Of a stretch of DNA of 64,000 nt, positions 13,601 through 28,600 are shown piece after piece. The number at the start of each line of letters is the position of its first letter. The stretch's first letter is position 1. The position numbers and the translations under genes are program-made. The notes under the pieces were generated by a model, which saw only the letters and a program-made list of their open reading frames with translations, was not told the origin of the DNA and searched no databases. The stretch is from NCBI GenBank assembly GCA_963971285.1, contig OZ020255.1:17628931-17692930 (forward strand). Direction: 5' to 3'. Source of the DNA: Astropecten irregularis. Taxonomy: Eukaryota; Echinodermata; Asteroidea; Paxillosida; Astropectinidae.

Positions 13601-16600
13601 GAAGGCCAGGGGGCCCAGAGCAAGTAGAGGTGTTAACTATCAAGGGGATGAGGTATTTTATAGATGATGTGTGAGTATGCACCCAGGAGGTACTCTGTGA
13701 TGTGAGGTAGGAAGCAGCCTTTTGGCGTCCCAGGAGGCCTTCTAAGAGTGACATTTGCTAAATAGCAGTTTAAAGAGATGTGTGTGCCCTGTCTCAACTT
13801 CATTCTTAAAGTGAAAACAGCACACCATTTGGCAACTTGATCTGTTTTTTGTTTTTCAGTGCTTTGTTTTTGAGTCTTCTTTTTTAAAGCTTCCCTCAAT
13901 AACAGGCATGCAGGAACCTATATTGTGGGGCACACTGCCACAGCATGCCAAACAGGATGCCTGCTCGTAGGGAAATCTTGACCAGAAGCCAAGACATTGT
14001 AGGACGATGTTGCTGGCTTCAGAGCTGAATTTCGTGGATGTGCTTAGCGGAATAGTTTACCAATAAGCACAAATAATCAACTCACAAGCTGTACATGTAT
14101 GTGTACACATCTGAGCAAACTGTTCAGCTTCGCGCTAAGCAATTTGCTGCTGTCAGGCGAGCAAATTGTTGCGATCAGCAGCTCTGCTCCACAGGGGATG
14201 CTCAGGGCCAGCAATATTTGGAGGAGAGAATGACTTCAGGCGTCAATTTCACGAAATGAGTTACTAAGATTGATCTTAAAATTGCATATCAATCTCGACG
14301 ACGATATTAACTACTCATCTTAAAAATAAATTATAAAAACTTTGTGAAACAGAGCAGGGGCAGTTGTAAAAAACATCAATTCATGCACCAAGCTTCTGTT
14401 TTTCCATTTCTTACTATCAGCCCAAGCTACTGGGGTCAATTTCACCAAACTCATTGTAACTCTTTATCAATCATAAGACTTATGATGTACTGCAGCCCTA
14501 CGTAAGATACGATAGGTTATCTTTCGTAACTCGAGTTTCAACCGTTCACAGGGCTTCGTGAAATCAAACCCTGAATCCACATAGTGTCTTTATTGATCAC
14601 TTCCTTGGAAGAAAAAACAGTGGGAGCCTCCAGGCAAAAACAAGCCCGCAAAACATCCCCCTCAAAATCCAAGCAAAAGCCGAGCATATTGATTGGCTGC
14701 AGGCTTCCAATTGCAGAAATGACCTGAAGTCTCGCTGTTATTTCATAGTGAAGTCCTTGTAATGTGATGTACATCACAAACCACAAGAAAATTACGTTCC
14801 TCTCACCACGGAGTTAGGACCTACCAATTTAGATTTTTTTTTTTTTTTTGGGGGGGGGACAAAATTTGAAATAGAAATTGAATCAGCTGAGGCCAGGGGC
14901 CAATTTCATGGAGCTGTTAAGCACAAACAAAATTGCTTAGCACAAAATGTCTTGCTCAATCAGGTTGTGTCAATGAAACAAACCACCATTAAAAATTCCA
15001 TTTGATATTCATGGTCAGCGAACAGCAGCCAAAGAACTATCACGAGTGATATACAACACATGCATGGAAATTTGGTCGTTAATCCTGTTTCTATTATTAG
15101 ACAGAAATTTAGTGGTTAACAAATTTTTGTGCTAAGCAGGGCTGTGAAATTGGCCCCTGGTGTGTTGAGATGATTTGAGGGGTGATTGCAAGGTCGAGAA
15201 AACCTCTCCTTTTAAGGGGCTCTGAACTCGCAAAAATCAGAGAAACATTTGACAGGTGCACCAAGGCCAAGAAGCAACAGCCTTTGTGAAATTCCAAATT
15301 TGATGATGAAGTCACATTACTGTTATCTATTTGCAGGTACATTGTACAAAAACATGTTTATTACCACAACTACATGGCTTGAAAATACAAGGCTATGGCT
15401 TGCGAATTTTACACTAGAGTCTATGTGAAATGATGCAGCCACAGCCACAGCCATTGCCAAAAGTTAAGCCATATGATTTTGACAGAACTTAAGTATGAAC
15501 ATTACCATGTGAAGCACACTGTGAGCCATGTACATACATTTAAGTGATCTGACAGTACTACATGTACAATGTACAGTACATACAAACATGTACAGTAGTT
15601 GGACTATAAATATTGCCATAAATTACTGCCATCAATCATGATAGTATTTGATAGGGCAATGAGAATGTGTACAGTATGTGTGTATACGTATACCGGATGC
15701 AGTTGACATCTGGAAATGAACAAGGAACTAAAATGTGCAGCATGGTCACATGGACGTGTAAATTGTCATAGTTAACAGGAACATACGATGACATTAGCAC
15801 ATAGTGACCTTCAGCAAACTAACCACACTCAATCTGTCAAATAATTTGGTGTACAGTAAATGTTTCCACATAAAGCAGTTGGAATCCATGAACATGAATT
15901 TCATACAGTTTTATCAGAAAACCGGCTTTAGTTCCACGGGGCTGCAATAAGCTACAACAGTGATGCTAAGTAAATTGGTGTCACGCTAAGCTGAAACAAT
16001 CTAAATTCATGCAGTTGTTTTAAGTGCAATATAATGATTGCCACAAAGTCTCCGTTATTAAAAAAGAAAAGAAAAATGGTTACCAATCAGAATTCCATAA
16101 TCTATTTTGCTATTAACATTTGTGACTAGTGCTAGAATTTTTTTATGCTTGAAATAAAAAGTTTACAAGATTTTGGTCAGCAATTTTTCTTTTAGCTGAA
16201 CACCTATTTTTGTGTAAAACATTTAACAGCTCAATGAAAACTGCCCCTGATCACGAGCAACATAATTTTCACGAGAGTTTGAACATGGCCATGGTTGACA
16301 CACTGGTCAATATTACCACACATGTGCAATATCAATTTGAGAATTCCTACAAACTGTTTTGCCCGAAACTGAAGCTGACGGAAAGGCACGACAAAAATGC
16401 ACCCAAAAAAAAAAAGCAGACGAAAAGTGAAAAGGCTCAAGTCCCGAAGAAAATCCATCCAAGGTTTGTCCGCTTTCTCACCACAAAATGAATCTTGAAG
16501 AAGGGCAAAGATCTAATATCTGAACAGGATTTCAGACATATTTGGGCAGTCTTTGTGGTGACTGGGGATGTAAATATAAAACGAGAAGACAAGAAAAGCG

Positions 16601-19600
16601 TACTGCACTGTTAAGCGATAACACGTGAAATGGTGGAGGGGGGGGGGGGGCTGAGACGACAAATAGCGGAGAAATGACCCGTGGTAATTTCCTGCGTTTT
16701 TACTGATAACCATCCCCAGCCCCAGCCCAGATGTAAACACGTACATGTCTGATGTCGGGCCATCTCCATCCAACCAGCCATCCATCCATCCTAAAATGGC
16801 ACACATGTGGATGTACTCGGGACAGGGACCGTCCAGTCAACCGGATTAGGAATCCATCAGAATAGCTGGCATTGTTGGCAGTCGATCCCTAAAGATAGCT
16901 CCCCGGAATTATTTACCCTATGATGAGATGAGCCTTCAAGATGGATGCCTCATGCAACCAATTATAAAACAGCATTCATTCATTGGCCTTCTCTTTTATC
17001 TTGGTTTTTTTTTTTCGATGCCTAGTCAGTTTCCTCTTTGTATTTGGTTACAGTCATGTACAGTGATTTTAAATTGATACAAAGTGTGGGATCCACTAGG
17101 GAGATGAAGGAAGTAGGTTAGTGACTTCTTGAATCTTGAGGAAGGTGAGATACCAGACCATAGTATGTCAGTGTATGGGCATTTACGAAACAGAGGCTCA
17201 GGCTCTATCTCCATTTCGTGAATCCATTCAGAAATAACGGGTTTTCAAAAAAGGGTATTGTCTGCAGTTCTGAAGTAGATTCTCTGGTTTGAAAAAGTAA
17301 ACAGAGCTTCAGCTCTAATGAAAAACCACAGCATCTATTTTCAGCATATGGACGTCAGAGCTGGAGCTTGAGCCTAAGCCTCTGTTTCGTAAACACCCTA
17401 TGATGTGGGCCTGATATAATAATATCCATTCAAAGCAAAGACAGCTAGCTGTAGAAGGGTACCAGACTACCAGGTTATATCAGGCCTGGGGTCGATTTCC
17501 AATGCCCTACGATCGATCGTAACTCATCCGGCGTAGGGAGCCTATCCCTCGTAGGGCTGCAATGCATCACATGTCCTACAATTGATAGTAAGTTATGAAG
17601 ATACAATGTATTGGTGAAATTGACCCTTGGATAGTAAGGGTATTAAAAACATTCGTGCACAACTCTAAATCTGTACAGAAAAATTTTACACTATACATCT
17701 TTAAAAAAAGCACATGAAATCTCCAGAAATACTGACATGTATGCAGGCCTTTCCCAGACATTTTCTAGCCGTGTTGAGCGGTTAAAGCGACCAGCTGACA
17801 GGATAAGCTGCTCAGGGAGTGAGTGGAGGATTTAACCCACGCTTAGCTGCCCTACAAGCCCCGCCACAGACCAATCAAATATTTGGCAGATATTCATCAG
17901 TCAAGCCTTAAAGGTCGTAAGAGCCAGGAAGAGAAAAGCCTCGCTCCGGTGCAAACTGAGAGAGGAAATCATTCATGTCGAGGGAAACAGATTTACATAT
18001 CTCTATTTCTGCTTATGCTGCGTTTTTCTTTATTTCACTTCCTCAAACTTATTTTAATTTATGAGTTTGTTTGTTTGTTTAGCCTTTGAGAAAGATCCTG
18101 CTGGGATTCAAATGTCAGGCCCTATTCAGGTCATTATTTTGGTTCATGAGCAGTTTATAGCGATTTATTATTTTAAAATATTCTTTTGTATATGTGTATT
18201 TTGTTAGTTTTTTTTTGTTTGTTTTTTCGTGTTAGTTCTTATTTTATTATCAATATATATTCCTTATATTGTTTTTCTGTTTAACGTTATTAATTATGAT
18301 TTTTTCTTCATTGATTCAATTATTAATGGTCTTATTTATCTATTCATGATTTACCGGTATTACTCATTCATTTTGAGGTTTCATTCCTACAATCATGACA
18401 ATCATGACAATCTTTTCCCATTGTCCAAAAAAAAAGAAAAATTGAAATGAAAACCTATTCTTGTCAAAGCTACTAAAATGTTCTACGATTGATTAGCCCT
18501 ATACCTCCCTAGTTCGTTTCATTTTCTCAAACAAAAATACTGGTTTCGGACCATGCACACAAATGGCCGCTCAATTTCGGGTTCAAGGTTGACAAAAGGT
18601 TTACAAATTCGCATAATGAGTCTGACTTGGTTTCTTCCCACGGTATATGCCCCTGTATGTGTGTTTCCTTTTTCCCACTGACTGGATCACTCGAGCAGCT
18701 CGGGGTTACCGGTGTATGACAGAGTACCGGTGCGTTGAAAGCGGGACTGATTGGTACCCTGCTGGTTTCATTATTTGTGTGCTTTAAGCGTCATGCGCCA
18801 GAGAGTATAGGGAAAAAAAGATTGCTTACTGAACGGTGACAGCTCCAATATGTCATTGTAGACACATTTTTTCCTGGTATATTATTATATTTCTGTCTTT
18901 GGTAACCTCGATAACATAATTGCAGCTGAAATTATGATTAACATGACATGTGTATTTATAAACATATGACAACCAGTTATGGTTTAATTCATACAACTAG
19001 GTACAATGTACTTTCATGCGACCTTCCCCCGCTACCCCGCCTTGAAAATGTATCACAATAAAACCCAATGACGTGGTTTTGACTCATGTTTTTGACATGT
19101 TTGAGGGTTAGAAAATACCCAATGTGAGATGTGTAATTGATGATATTATCAATAACATATGAGTGGGAACCCGAAACTAATGACAATCAACATCAAAACC
19201 AGACACAAAACAAAGAAATTATTAAACAAACAGAATATATCAAGATACAAGATGTACATGTAATGTACACTGTATGTACTGTAATTATTCATACTGGTCA
19301 TTCACACTATGCTGGTACATGTACAGTCACGACAGTAGCACATGTGTACCATACATCATGTACAAAACAATGTACAGATGCATATGTGATAATATGTACA
19401 TGTAAATGATATCACTATCATATCAAATTATGACTTAAGTACTGTATTTATGATAATGATACATGTACACCTATACATGCATGTGTACACATGAACATGC
19501 TGAGTGCAACACAATGCATTTTGTCAATTCATATACATGTACATGTACATGTACATAACATAATTCAAACCACAAACTTACAAATATACCGGTACATAAA

Positions 19601-22600
19601 CAAACCCCAAAAAACAAAACAAACAAATACTCAACAGCCTCCCCCCTCAAAAAAAAAGAGACTGAAATACGGCAGTCAGCGAAAGAAATTTGACTACTGT
19701 ACATGTAATTGGCTGTACCTGTATATTTGTAGGCAAATAGTTACCATGATATGAACTACATGTATACCCCATTCTAGCCGGCATTCTAGTAAATATGAAT
19801 GAGACACAATTTGTCCTGGTCCAATGTCGAACTCGTACATTTCCTCAACACTCTCACGTTAATAACCGGCCATCACCAGCCTCAAGCGACCCAAGTGGCC
19901 TTGCGTTGGCGTAATTTCCATTAAACAAATATATAACGATATTAAGAGAGGCTGTGAATGCTTCTACGAGAGCGTAACACTCTGGCTAATAATGCCAAAA
20001 TGCGTCCTCTTCCTGAGCCAACTACTTCAACTAATTGATTTTAATTGAATTAAACTGAGGAGTATGACCCCAAACCGATTGCTGACTATGAATCTGACCA
20101 TCCGGAAAAAATATTTCATGCTAATGAAATATCAGATGGGTACCGGTCGCAAAACAATGTAATTACATGGAGATTTGGTTGGTAACCTGTTTTTTCTAAG
20201 CAGATGATATTGTTTAGTTGAATTTTCTAAATGTGCACTTTCTCCATGCAGTCTTCACACATAAAAAGCACCCCACATGTACTAAGGCTAAGTTCTTCAA
20301 TAAATCCCTGCTGAAGAAAATTACATAGTATGTATCGACGCTTTTTATTCATTTCATGGTTAAAATTGAATATTCCAGTCCTGTGTACCGGTACTTCAAA
20401 TTCTGATAACTTGGCATCTGAGATGGAATTTCGAAAGGATTCTTGATGACTATGGTCTTTGGAATATGTACATTGCAAAACATATTACAGGTGCAAATAT
20501 GCATCCGTCAGTTGTATGGTACTCATTAAGTCAGTATTGAGTACCAACTGTATTGCGACATAATGGACACTACAGTCATGAACAGGATGTACTACGTGCA
20601 CATGATGTATACATCTGAGTTGGAATAAAATTCCTCCGGAGAAAAAAATCTGATGCATCATTAGAATGCACACACTGTAACACACTGTAACATACTGAAC
20701 AAATTTGAAACATGTATTCACAGTATGTGAGCTGCGAATACAAGCGGCTTTTAAATCTGTATGAGAATGTGGTTGTAAATGTAATGTATACACGTATGCC
20801 CCCGCAGTACATAATCTCTAAGAACATAATCTTCCGTTCCGGTTTATTTCTGTCCGGGCAGGAGCCGCGTGGGGATACATTTCCTCTTTTCCCTAGGAAT
20901 CAATCAGTGGAAGTCGAAGACGAGGAGAAGACGATGAAAGGGAAGGGATTCATGGGAAGGGAAAGGGGGTGTTGGCAACCGTTGGGTCATCGGGGGTCGC
21001 GCCAATGACGTGAAGCTTATCCTGTGTTACGGTAATGTAAGGAGGTACTGCATGCATGGTGACTGCTGGGAAGTTTAGGCTAGAGAACGAGGAAAATCTA
21101 GACGTCGATGAAAGAAGACTCTCAGAGACAAGTCGGAAAAGAAGAATTGGCTTCCGAGACCGGAACCAGACCGGAGCCAAATAAATTCAATCAATGAATC
21201 TCTCTACGAAGTCAAATTTTGGGTCCAAGATGTAAAAGCGTGGCATACTGTGGTTGTTTGACAGTCTACCTCTAACAGATGTACAAACATTTAGTGGGAC
21301 AATAAAAAAGGTAGTGAAATAGTCTGAACGAAACAATGTTTCACTTTTTATCTTAATTTTGAAAGATTATGAAAACGAAGTACATGGAATGAATTTCAGT
21401 GGCAGCATGCAAAGGGGATTGTATTTGTCAATTCTATAACTTGGTGGTATAAGTTTTACAAGGATGAGTCTTTCTGTCAAGTTTATATACTGATTTCAAC
21501 TTGACACCCAAAGCTTTAAGTAATGCTATTGGAAATGTTGCAGGCTTTGTTCAGTGAACGATCAGTGGCATTATGCTTGGAATTGCCCAAAGGCTTTGTG
21601 CCACTGGTCACTGCCTGGGAGCACCACAAACTATTCAACTGTCCCTTTAAAATATCCCATGCTCAGACATTTCAGTTTTGTCTAAGTATTAAACCTGTGC
21701 TACAATAATGAAACTGTCTGGCCTATCAAACGTAAAGGAAAGTTCCAATCCTGTTGGTGAATGACATTGTGCACATTGTGCACATTCAGAAAATCAGTCT
21801 TTGTTTTAAAAACACAGAAACGGAGGTTTCCTCCTACTATTTCTCTTACCATCTCCGCTGGCGACGCCCTCCTGCCTGCTCAACTCAGCGACGGCCGACT
21901 CGGGTGGGTAGACAATGAAGTGTCGTAGCGTGAAGCCAAAGCCGGCAGCATTGCGCTGGAGGGTCACTTTGCGAGGACCCGGCCACGTCGTCGTCGAGTG
22001 GGACTTGACCTCGGACTTGTCAGATGCCTACATGGAAAGAACAGAAGCAAACGACATGACTAGCAAACATTCTCATCAATCATAGAGGGCATCTAAACAT
22101 CGAGCCAGCGAAAAGTCACCAGGTGTCATCAGCCTGTCCGAAATGTTCAGAGATATACATTTTCATTTGACTAAGGGTCTGCTTGTTTAACGCACAAGAT
22201 CACAAATCCTGCTGATCCGGATCCCATTTTAGCAATCCCTACATAGGAGGTAGATCCGCAGATCTGGGATCCTATGCATTAAACAAACAGACACTAAGCA
22301 ACATTCCATTTTAATCTCCTAAAATGTCCAACATTTCTACAGACAAAGGAACAAACATGGACAAATATCCCTAGTGTTGTACTTGAACATGTACATGTGG
22401 TGTACCTGACACGACAACCGGTAAACGTTTTGTCCTGCTAATTTCAGAGATATAATTAGTATGTGAGCATACTTGTACATTACAGCTTTGGACGTCAAAT
22501 GCTGAACCATTGCTACTCAAGCGATATAAAAAAACGTCACAAACAACATCAGCTTATGAAGGTTTTTATTGGGACTTTTTCTGCATACATGTATGTTGCG

Positions 22601-25600
22601 GTGGCTTCGCAAAAGGTGCTCCACTTCCATTGAAAGGTTCACGGCTGTAGCATTGGGAGGCTGGGTTAACATGGTTTAGGCCGAGAATTACACATACATG
22701 TGTTTAACAAGGTAAACTGCCCGGAGTGCATAGACTATATCTAGCGACATTTTAACCATGGGACCAGCCAGCCACTCCAGACAGCCACAACATGCTTGAA
22801 TGTGGATTATGCAAATACCTAGAAAAACATGTTTCATTTACATTAACAAATTGTTGTCTCTGTGTGGCTTGACTACTCAGAGACTTTAGGAATCCGAGGA
22901 CAAGAAACTTGGGAGGGGGAAAAAAACATCAACAGCTCGTCGAGGTTATGAGCATACCATCTGTTAAAAGCGAGCGTTCTTTCGATTCTTCTTCCTTCCA
23001 GGCTTAAGACAAACTTGAAATTTGTTTTTCAATTTTCAAGTTGAATACCAGCGGTTTGCCAAAGAGAAGCAGAATTAATGCACGTCCTGAGGCTTGGCTC
23101 CAGCTCCGGCTGTTTGGGATTACTTCCCGCTAGCCAGGACGTCTTAACCTTGTGAATGTTGGAATACAATTGCCTAAGTTCAACTCTGATATTTTCAAAA
23201 CTGCACAGATTGAAAAAATGTTTAGAAATTAGTATCAGAGGACAAAATACAGGTTAAAAAGCCGTTGATTTTGCGGCTAAAATGGGAAAACTGACAAATG
23301 GTGGAGTTAGAAACATTACACTTGGAGCCTAAAATGAAGAGAAGGCATGGTAGCCGCCGTAGACAAGAATATAGTCTGGTTTCTGCTCTCATTTTGAGGA
23401 CTCTATGAAACGGAATGAAACTTCCGAAATCAACGGATGATAACATTTTTCAAACAGACGAACAATGATAATTGACTATTTGGGACACCACCAACGTAGG
23501 GCTGGATGGCTCAGTTGGTAGAGTGCCTGTATGGTAATCAGGAGGTTGCCGGTTCGAATCCCGCTCCGGTAAATTTTTCTTTGTTCACCTTTCAATGATA
23601 CTTGTGATACAGGATACATTTACATGTGGCTTTAATGTATACAGTGTACACACAAATAATAATTGATTAAATTCCAGATTTAAAATGAGATACTTAGGCA
23701 GAAAAGTAAACATCAACAATCACACAACTTATTGACGATCAACGACAACAGTTAATTTTGTAATATAACCTGATCCCTTGCATAGTGCCTGCCATACTCT
23801 AAACAAAATTTCAAGGTTTTTGTGATTTATAAATTAGGTACATGAGTAAAAGTTTGGTAAGCAATGCAAAACTCAGAAAGATCTTGCAACAAGCATAGCA
23901 CGGGCAACTTCAGAATAATACAGTGTGTCCACTGCCAAGTATATTTTCTAACATAGATCTTACCCTTGCATGCCTTGGTTTGCCAAAGACCCAAAGGCCA
24001 AAGACTGTGGCTGATTAATATACCAGCAAGACACAGGGATGAAGCTAAATGTTATGCGATAACAGACAGAATCTACAGCAGTACAAGAGCTTCCATGCGA
24101 TACAGGCCCGACCGAACAGCCTCCACGAATCACTCATCCGTCGTCGGACGGCCAACATTCACGAGGACTTTAAACTGTAAAAAAATTCTCGCCCTATCTT
24201 ATCCATCTGTTCGTGTACATTCTACGTACATTCGCTGCACACATTCGAGACCATACTCTAGATTCCAGATTAAAAAAAGCCACCTCTCTGTAGTCATAAG
24301 GGTGTCTCTGTGTGAACCTGTGATATTTGTCTCCCGAATGCTATAGTCCGTCAACTGGCAGCGACTGATCGCAAAGATAGGGCAACAATACCCCAGGTTT
24401 ACACTCCAACAATTTGGGTCAAGGGGCTTTAGAACGATGTCAGCGATTTTAAAATCTGAGAATTGCAGCTAGGCGAGGCTTATAATATGATTTAACAGCT
24501 AGCTAAAAATAATAATAATGACGAGTGTAGTTGAGTTGACAGTGTGTGTGTGTTTGAACAAGATGGACGTTTACAATACAGAGTTCTCAATATTATAAAG
24601 TGATAATAGAGATTTTTCTTGCTATCCAGCTTTTTAAATGGCACATAGGGGAATTTATAAGGACTTTTTCTCAAAATTTATGTCAAATCCAACCTGACTG
24701 ATCTGTTTCTGATAAATGACTAATACTTCTGTTGACATGTGTAGGTGTACATTGTACATGTATTGTCCTCATAACAAGAATATAATGTGGAGAAAAGGAC
24801 ATTATATATATATACAATGTACACATGTATCATTCAAATGCTTAATGTAATGTAATGTAATGTGCATGTACATTATGCATCTAACATGTAATGTTAATGT
24901 ACATACATGTATGTATAAATGTCCTTTTCTCCACATTATAGTCTTGTTATGAGGACAATACATACAACACGTCAATGTCAACAGAAATATTAGTCATTTA
25001 TCATATGTACACCTGTATTACTTTGGCAATAAACACAATTTACTACTCACATGTACAACCAATCCTGTTCGCCGGATAAGCAGTATATCCACAACGTAGG
25101 TATACATGTCTAAAAAACACTGATTCAACAGTATACAATCCCTCCTTTCCAGTACAAATCCCACCACAACCGATCACGACCAAATTCCGAGCGACTTCTG
25201 AGAAAATACTCCTGTTTTTGCTCCTTTTGTGTCGGATATACTTGTGTATACACAGTACAACACTGTCTGACACTTTTTTTCAGTCTACATTTGCAATCTG
25301 CGCTGGTGATGCATGCATGATAAAACCAATGTACAATGCTACATGGCCCTGAAGCCATTCATATTGTAATAACTGTCCGTCATCGGAGTGTGAAGTCACT
25401 CTCTTCACCTTGAAAAGAAAAGTCTGAATAATAATCAAAACAACCAACAAAAACAATCTCTGCGGTAACAATTCGCAATCAGATCAGAATGAGTGTACTG
25501 CTAAACCGTGCCGTTTACTTAATAACACAGCCTTGATGTTTTATAGGATTTTCAATCATGATGTGAAATTGATACAGGGGTGTGCTAATGTGTACAGAAC

Positions 25601-28600
25601 TACATGTTTGTTTAGTGTATTATGAAGGATGTAGATTTAAGTGCATAAGCCAAAGAGCTAACGATACAAGGTGCATTACTGCAATGACATGTATTGTAGA
25701 CATGGTAGACAGTTTTAAGGTTGGTTGGCAAGTCAAGGACATATTTAATTACTCTACTCTTGAATTTCTTTTCTGACTAAAGGGCTTTTCACACCATCCA
25801 AAATCTCGGGGTTGGAACCGGATCAAACCCCAAGATTTTTTCAACCCTTTTCACACTTGGACAGTTTCAACCCCGAGCCAACCCGGGTAGGACGGCCTAG
25901 CCAAATCGAAATCAACCCTGGTAGGGAGCAGGGTTGAAAATCTCAACCTGGTTCCAAACTGCATTCTTCACCGTGATCTGTGTCGAATGAGCCGGTTCAC
26001 CAAAAACGTAGTGTGAACATTGCGTCTCTTTGATCCGGTTCAAAAACTTGCCGGGCTGAACTGGGGTGGATCCGGAATTTTTTAAAACACGGATCGAAAA
26101 TATGATAGTGTGAAAAGGCCTTATGAGGCTAGTGTACTCCGGCCGGTCCAATTGCGTCCTACATCATAATATGCCATGCCAATAACACTTTGCAGCATCT
26201 TTCATACAGATTCTGACAAGGAAACGTCCTGACTCCACCAAGATACAAAAATGTGTAGTATCCCTGTGGCAAATTCTTTTGGACATTGAACAGGCTGCAG
26301 AGCTAGCAAGCCTCATACATGTACATGCAAGCATTATGACATACTGTAATTAGGAGTTTGGAGTCAATAATTAAACAGGGTATAAAAATCAGCAAACACG
26401 TTCATTGAAACGATGCCAAGACCATGGAGCTAAGGTGCTCCACGCTCAGATAGTCAGACACTGTCTTCTCTGTCTGAAGGCTCAAGCCAAATATCCACTA
26501 ATCTCAAAAGCCTGGGCTGGATTTCACCAAACACTAGAAAGATAAATTAATCTTAAGATGAGTTGTGAGCACCACCTTAGTGGTTTGTATTGTGACATCA
26601 CACTTTGCTTAGCAATTAAGATGAATTCACACTTAAGATCAATCATAGTGCTTCGTAAGATCGGCCCCTGGTTCATTCTTATTATGTATGAACTGAGCTT
26701 AACCAACACAAGATTGATGAAAATATTGCACCCACCATTCATTCCATGTATTACAGCCGTCCCGTAGAATATTCACATCATCTCAGTTGAACAAGCTCTC
26801 CCTAGCTCCGTACATTCACTCATTCTCGCTACAATTACAGCTCGCCGGGCTGAAATCATTCCAAACATCTACAGGGCCTACATTTACTTGCATCATATCT
26901 TCAGCTTCGAAGATTTCCTCAACATTTTAAGTACCACCTAGACTCATATGCACAGGGCATGCATAATGCTATGCAACAGTGCTGCATTATAATCTCCATT
27001 GGACCAAATACGATTATCCTGCTAAAAGTGGATTAAGATCTTACTCTTTTTTTTCGTCATAAGTCCGAAGGTAGTGGGGAAACTAACGGACTGGCATGAG
27101 TGGTCGGGTCCATATTGCTTCCCTCTTTGATGTTAGATGTCAACTGCATTTAGAATTATTAAATTGTGCAGGGATGTGTTGGCCGTCTGCCAGAGGGAAA
27201 CTGTGGCATTAAAATGCTTTTCTTCCTCAGCAAAGGATAGAGTCAGTGACTGATAACAAGTCTAGAACCAAGTCCATTCCATAATGCATACATTATATAC
27301 AGTGTAGACTGTATATATTGATAATCTACATGTATGTGCACGAATGTAGTGTACATACATAACATTTAGGCTCTATATTAAAGGTAATATCATACTTTTT
27401 GTCAATGAAATACAGATACATGGGCAAAAATATCAAGAAAGATACAACAACAGTCATTTGTGAAAATTTCAGCCCCATACATGTACGGTGCCCACTTTTT
27501 GAGAAAACATTGACAAATGGCCACGGTATGTCTTAAGTCTTTTCTCTTTTATTTTTCACCTTTAAAAGATCAAAAATAATTTTGGTCACTAATTTTACTC
27601 TTTTCTGGATAAATACAGCATTTCAGGCAGAAATATTTTAGCTGTATGTTTCTATACTATCACCATCTTTATACCCTGCAAGTTATAGGTAAATCTGTGA
27701 AGATTTCTGTTTCGGTATTTTACCAAAGTATGATACTACCTTTAAGCTGTGCTGTACTAATACTTGCAAGCATTATACTTGGCTCCATAGTGTTCTCTTT
27801 CCTGGAAGTGACATGATGTACTTCATCCATAATGGATAACATACATTTTCTCATCAAATGAATTACGCTATTCATCCATCATGTACAGTACAAGGATGTG
27901 TTAGTGGGAAATAAAATGTCTTTCCCTGTGTACAGACAGAACATCACAAGAGATGAACAAGCATCGGATAAAAGGCGGAAACAAATTGCCAAAATGAGAT
28001 AACATGACATCGAAATGAGAGTTTTGAGTTCACTGTACAAATATGTAATAAGCCCAACAATGCAATACGGCCTTGAATTTGGTTCTGAAAAGGGCAAGGC
28101 AAATTTCCATTGCTAAGGGGCACTTCCAATGGAAAATCATAATGTCTATGGAAACATTTGAAGGGGGCACCAAGGCCAAGAACCAGGCCATGGCCTCGGT
28201 GCCCTCCAGTTAAATTCAAGCCTTGAGTACATGTACATATTATCCTATAGTGGATGGTCATGTTCTGGTAAGACAAATTATGAGATGACAATTCAAGACA
28301 ACTAATCACGGGATGCAGTTTAAGTAGGATTTGAAGTTTTGCATGGTGGAGAGACTAGAATGAGTAAGACTTGCGGAGACACCATGTATAACAGTCTTTT
28401 TGGAAGGTGTGTGGTCCTGAGAAGGGCTGATGAGAGTAAATTCTCGACATTTCGACCAGTGTGCTCTAGTCGTCGTGGGATGCAGTTTATTAGGTCCTTG
28501 AAACATTTCTAAGGGATGCTGATTCTCTGATGCAAGCTTACAAAATTAAGCCCCCAAAAACTGAAAAATTTGGAGACAAAAAGGTCGACCAATAGGGCTC

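Larger units (their letters stand above)
11707..21849. other. RhoGAP intron 3 (10.1 kb)
   Basis: Contains palindromic MITEs at 14432, 14896 and 17488, poly-G runs (14849, 16639), and many TACATGTA motifs between 15500 and 19760. I found no exon with paired splice sites and family homology, so it appears purely intronic. Confidence 0.7.

Noticed and set aside
16210-16491. 93-codon plus-strand frame with a Lys-rich end
   Set aside because: The Lys run is translated from a poly-A tract, and there are no splice sites, homology or regulatory context in the RhoGAP intron.
20712-21180. Overlapping charged frames on both strands around 20.9-21.1 kb
   Set aside because: Purine-rich composition explains the Glu/Arg-rich translation. 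No acceptor and donor pair fits, and no motif is recognised.
23966-24346. 126-codon plus-strand frame in the 21-kb intron
   Set aside because: No recognisable motif, no splice context, and residue composition is random-like.
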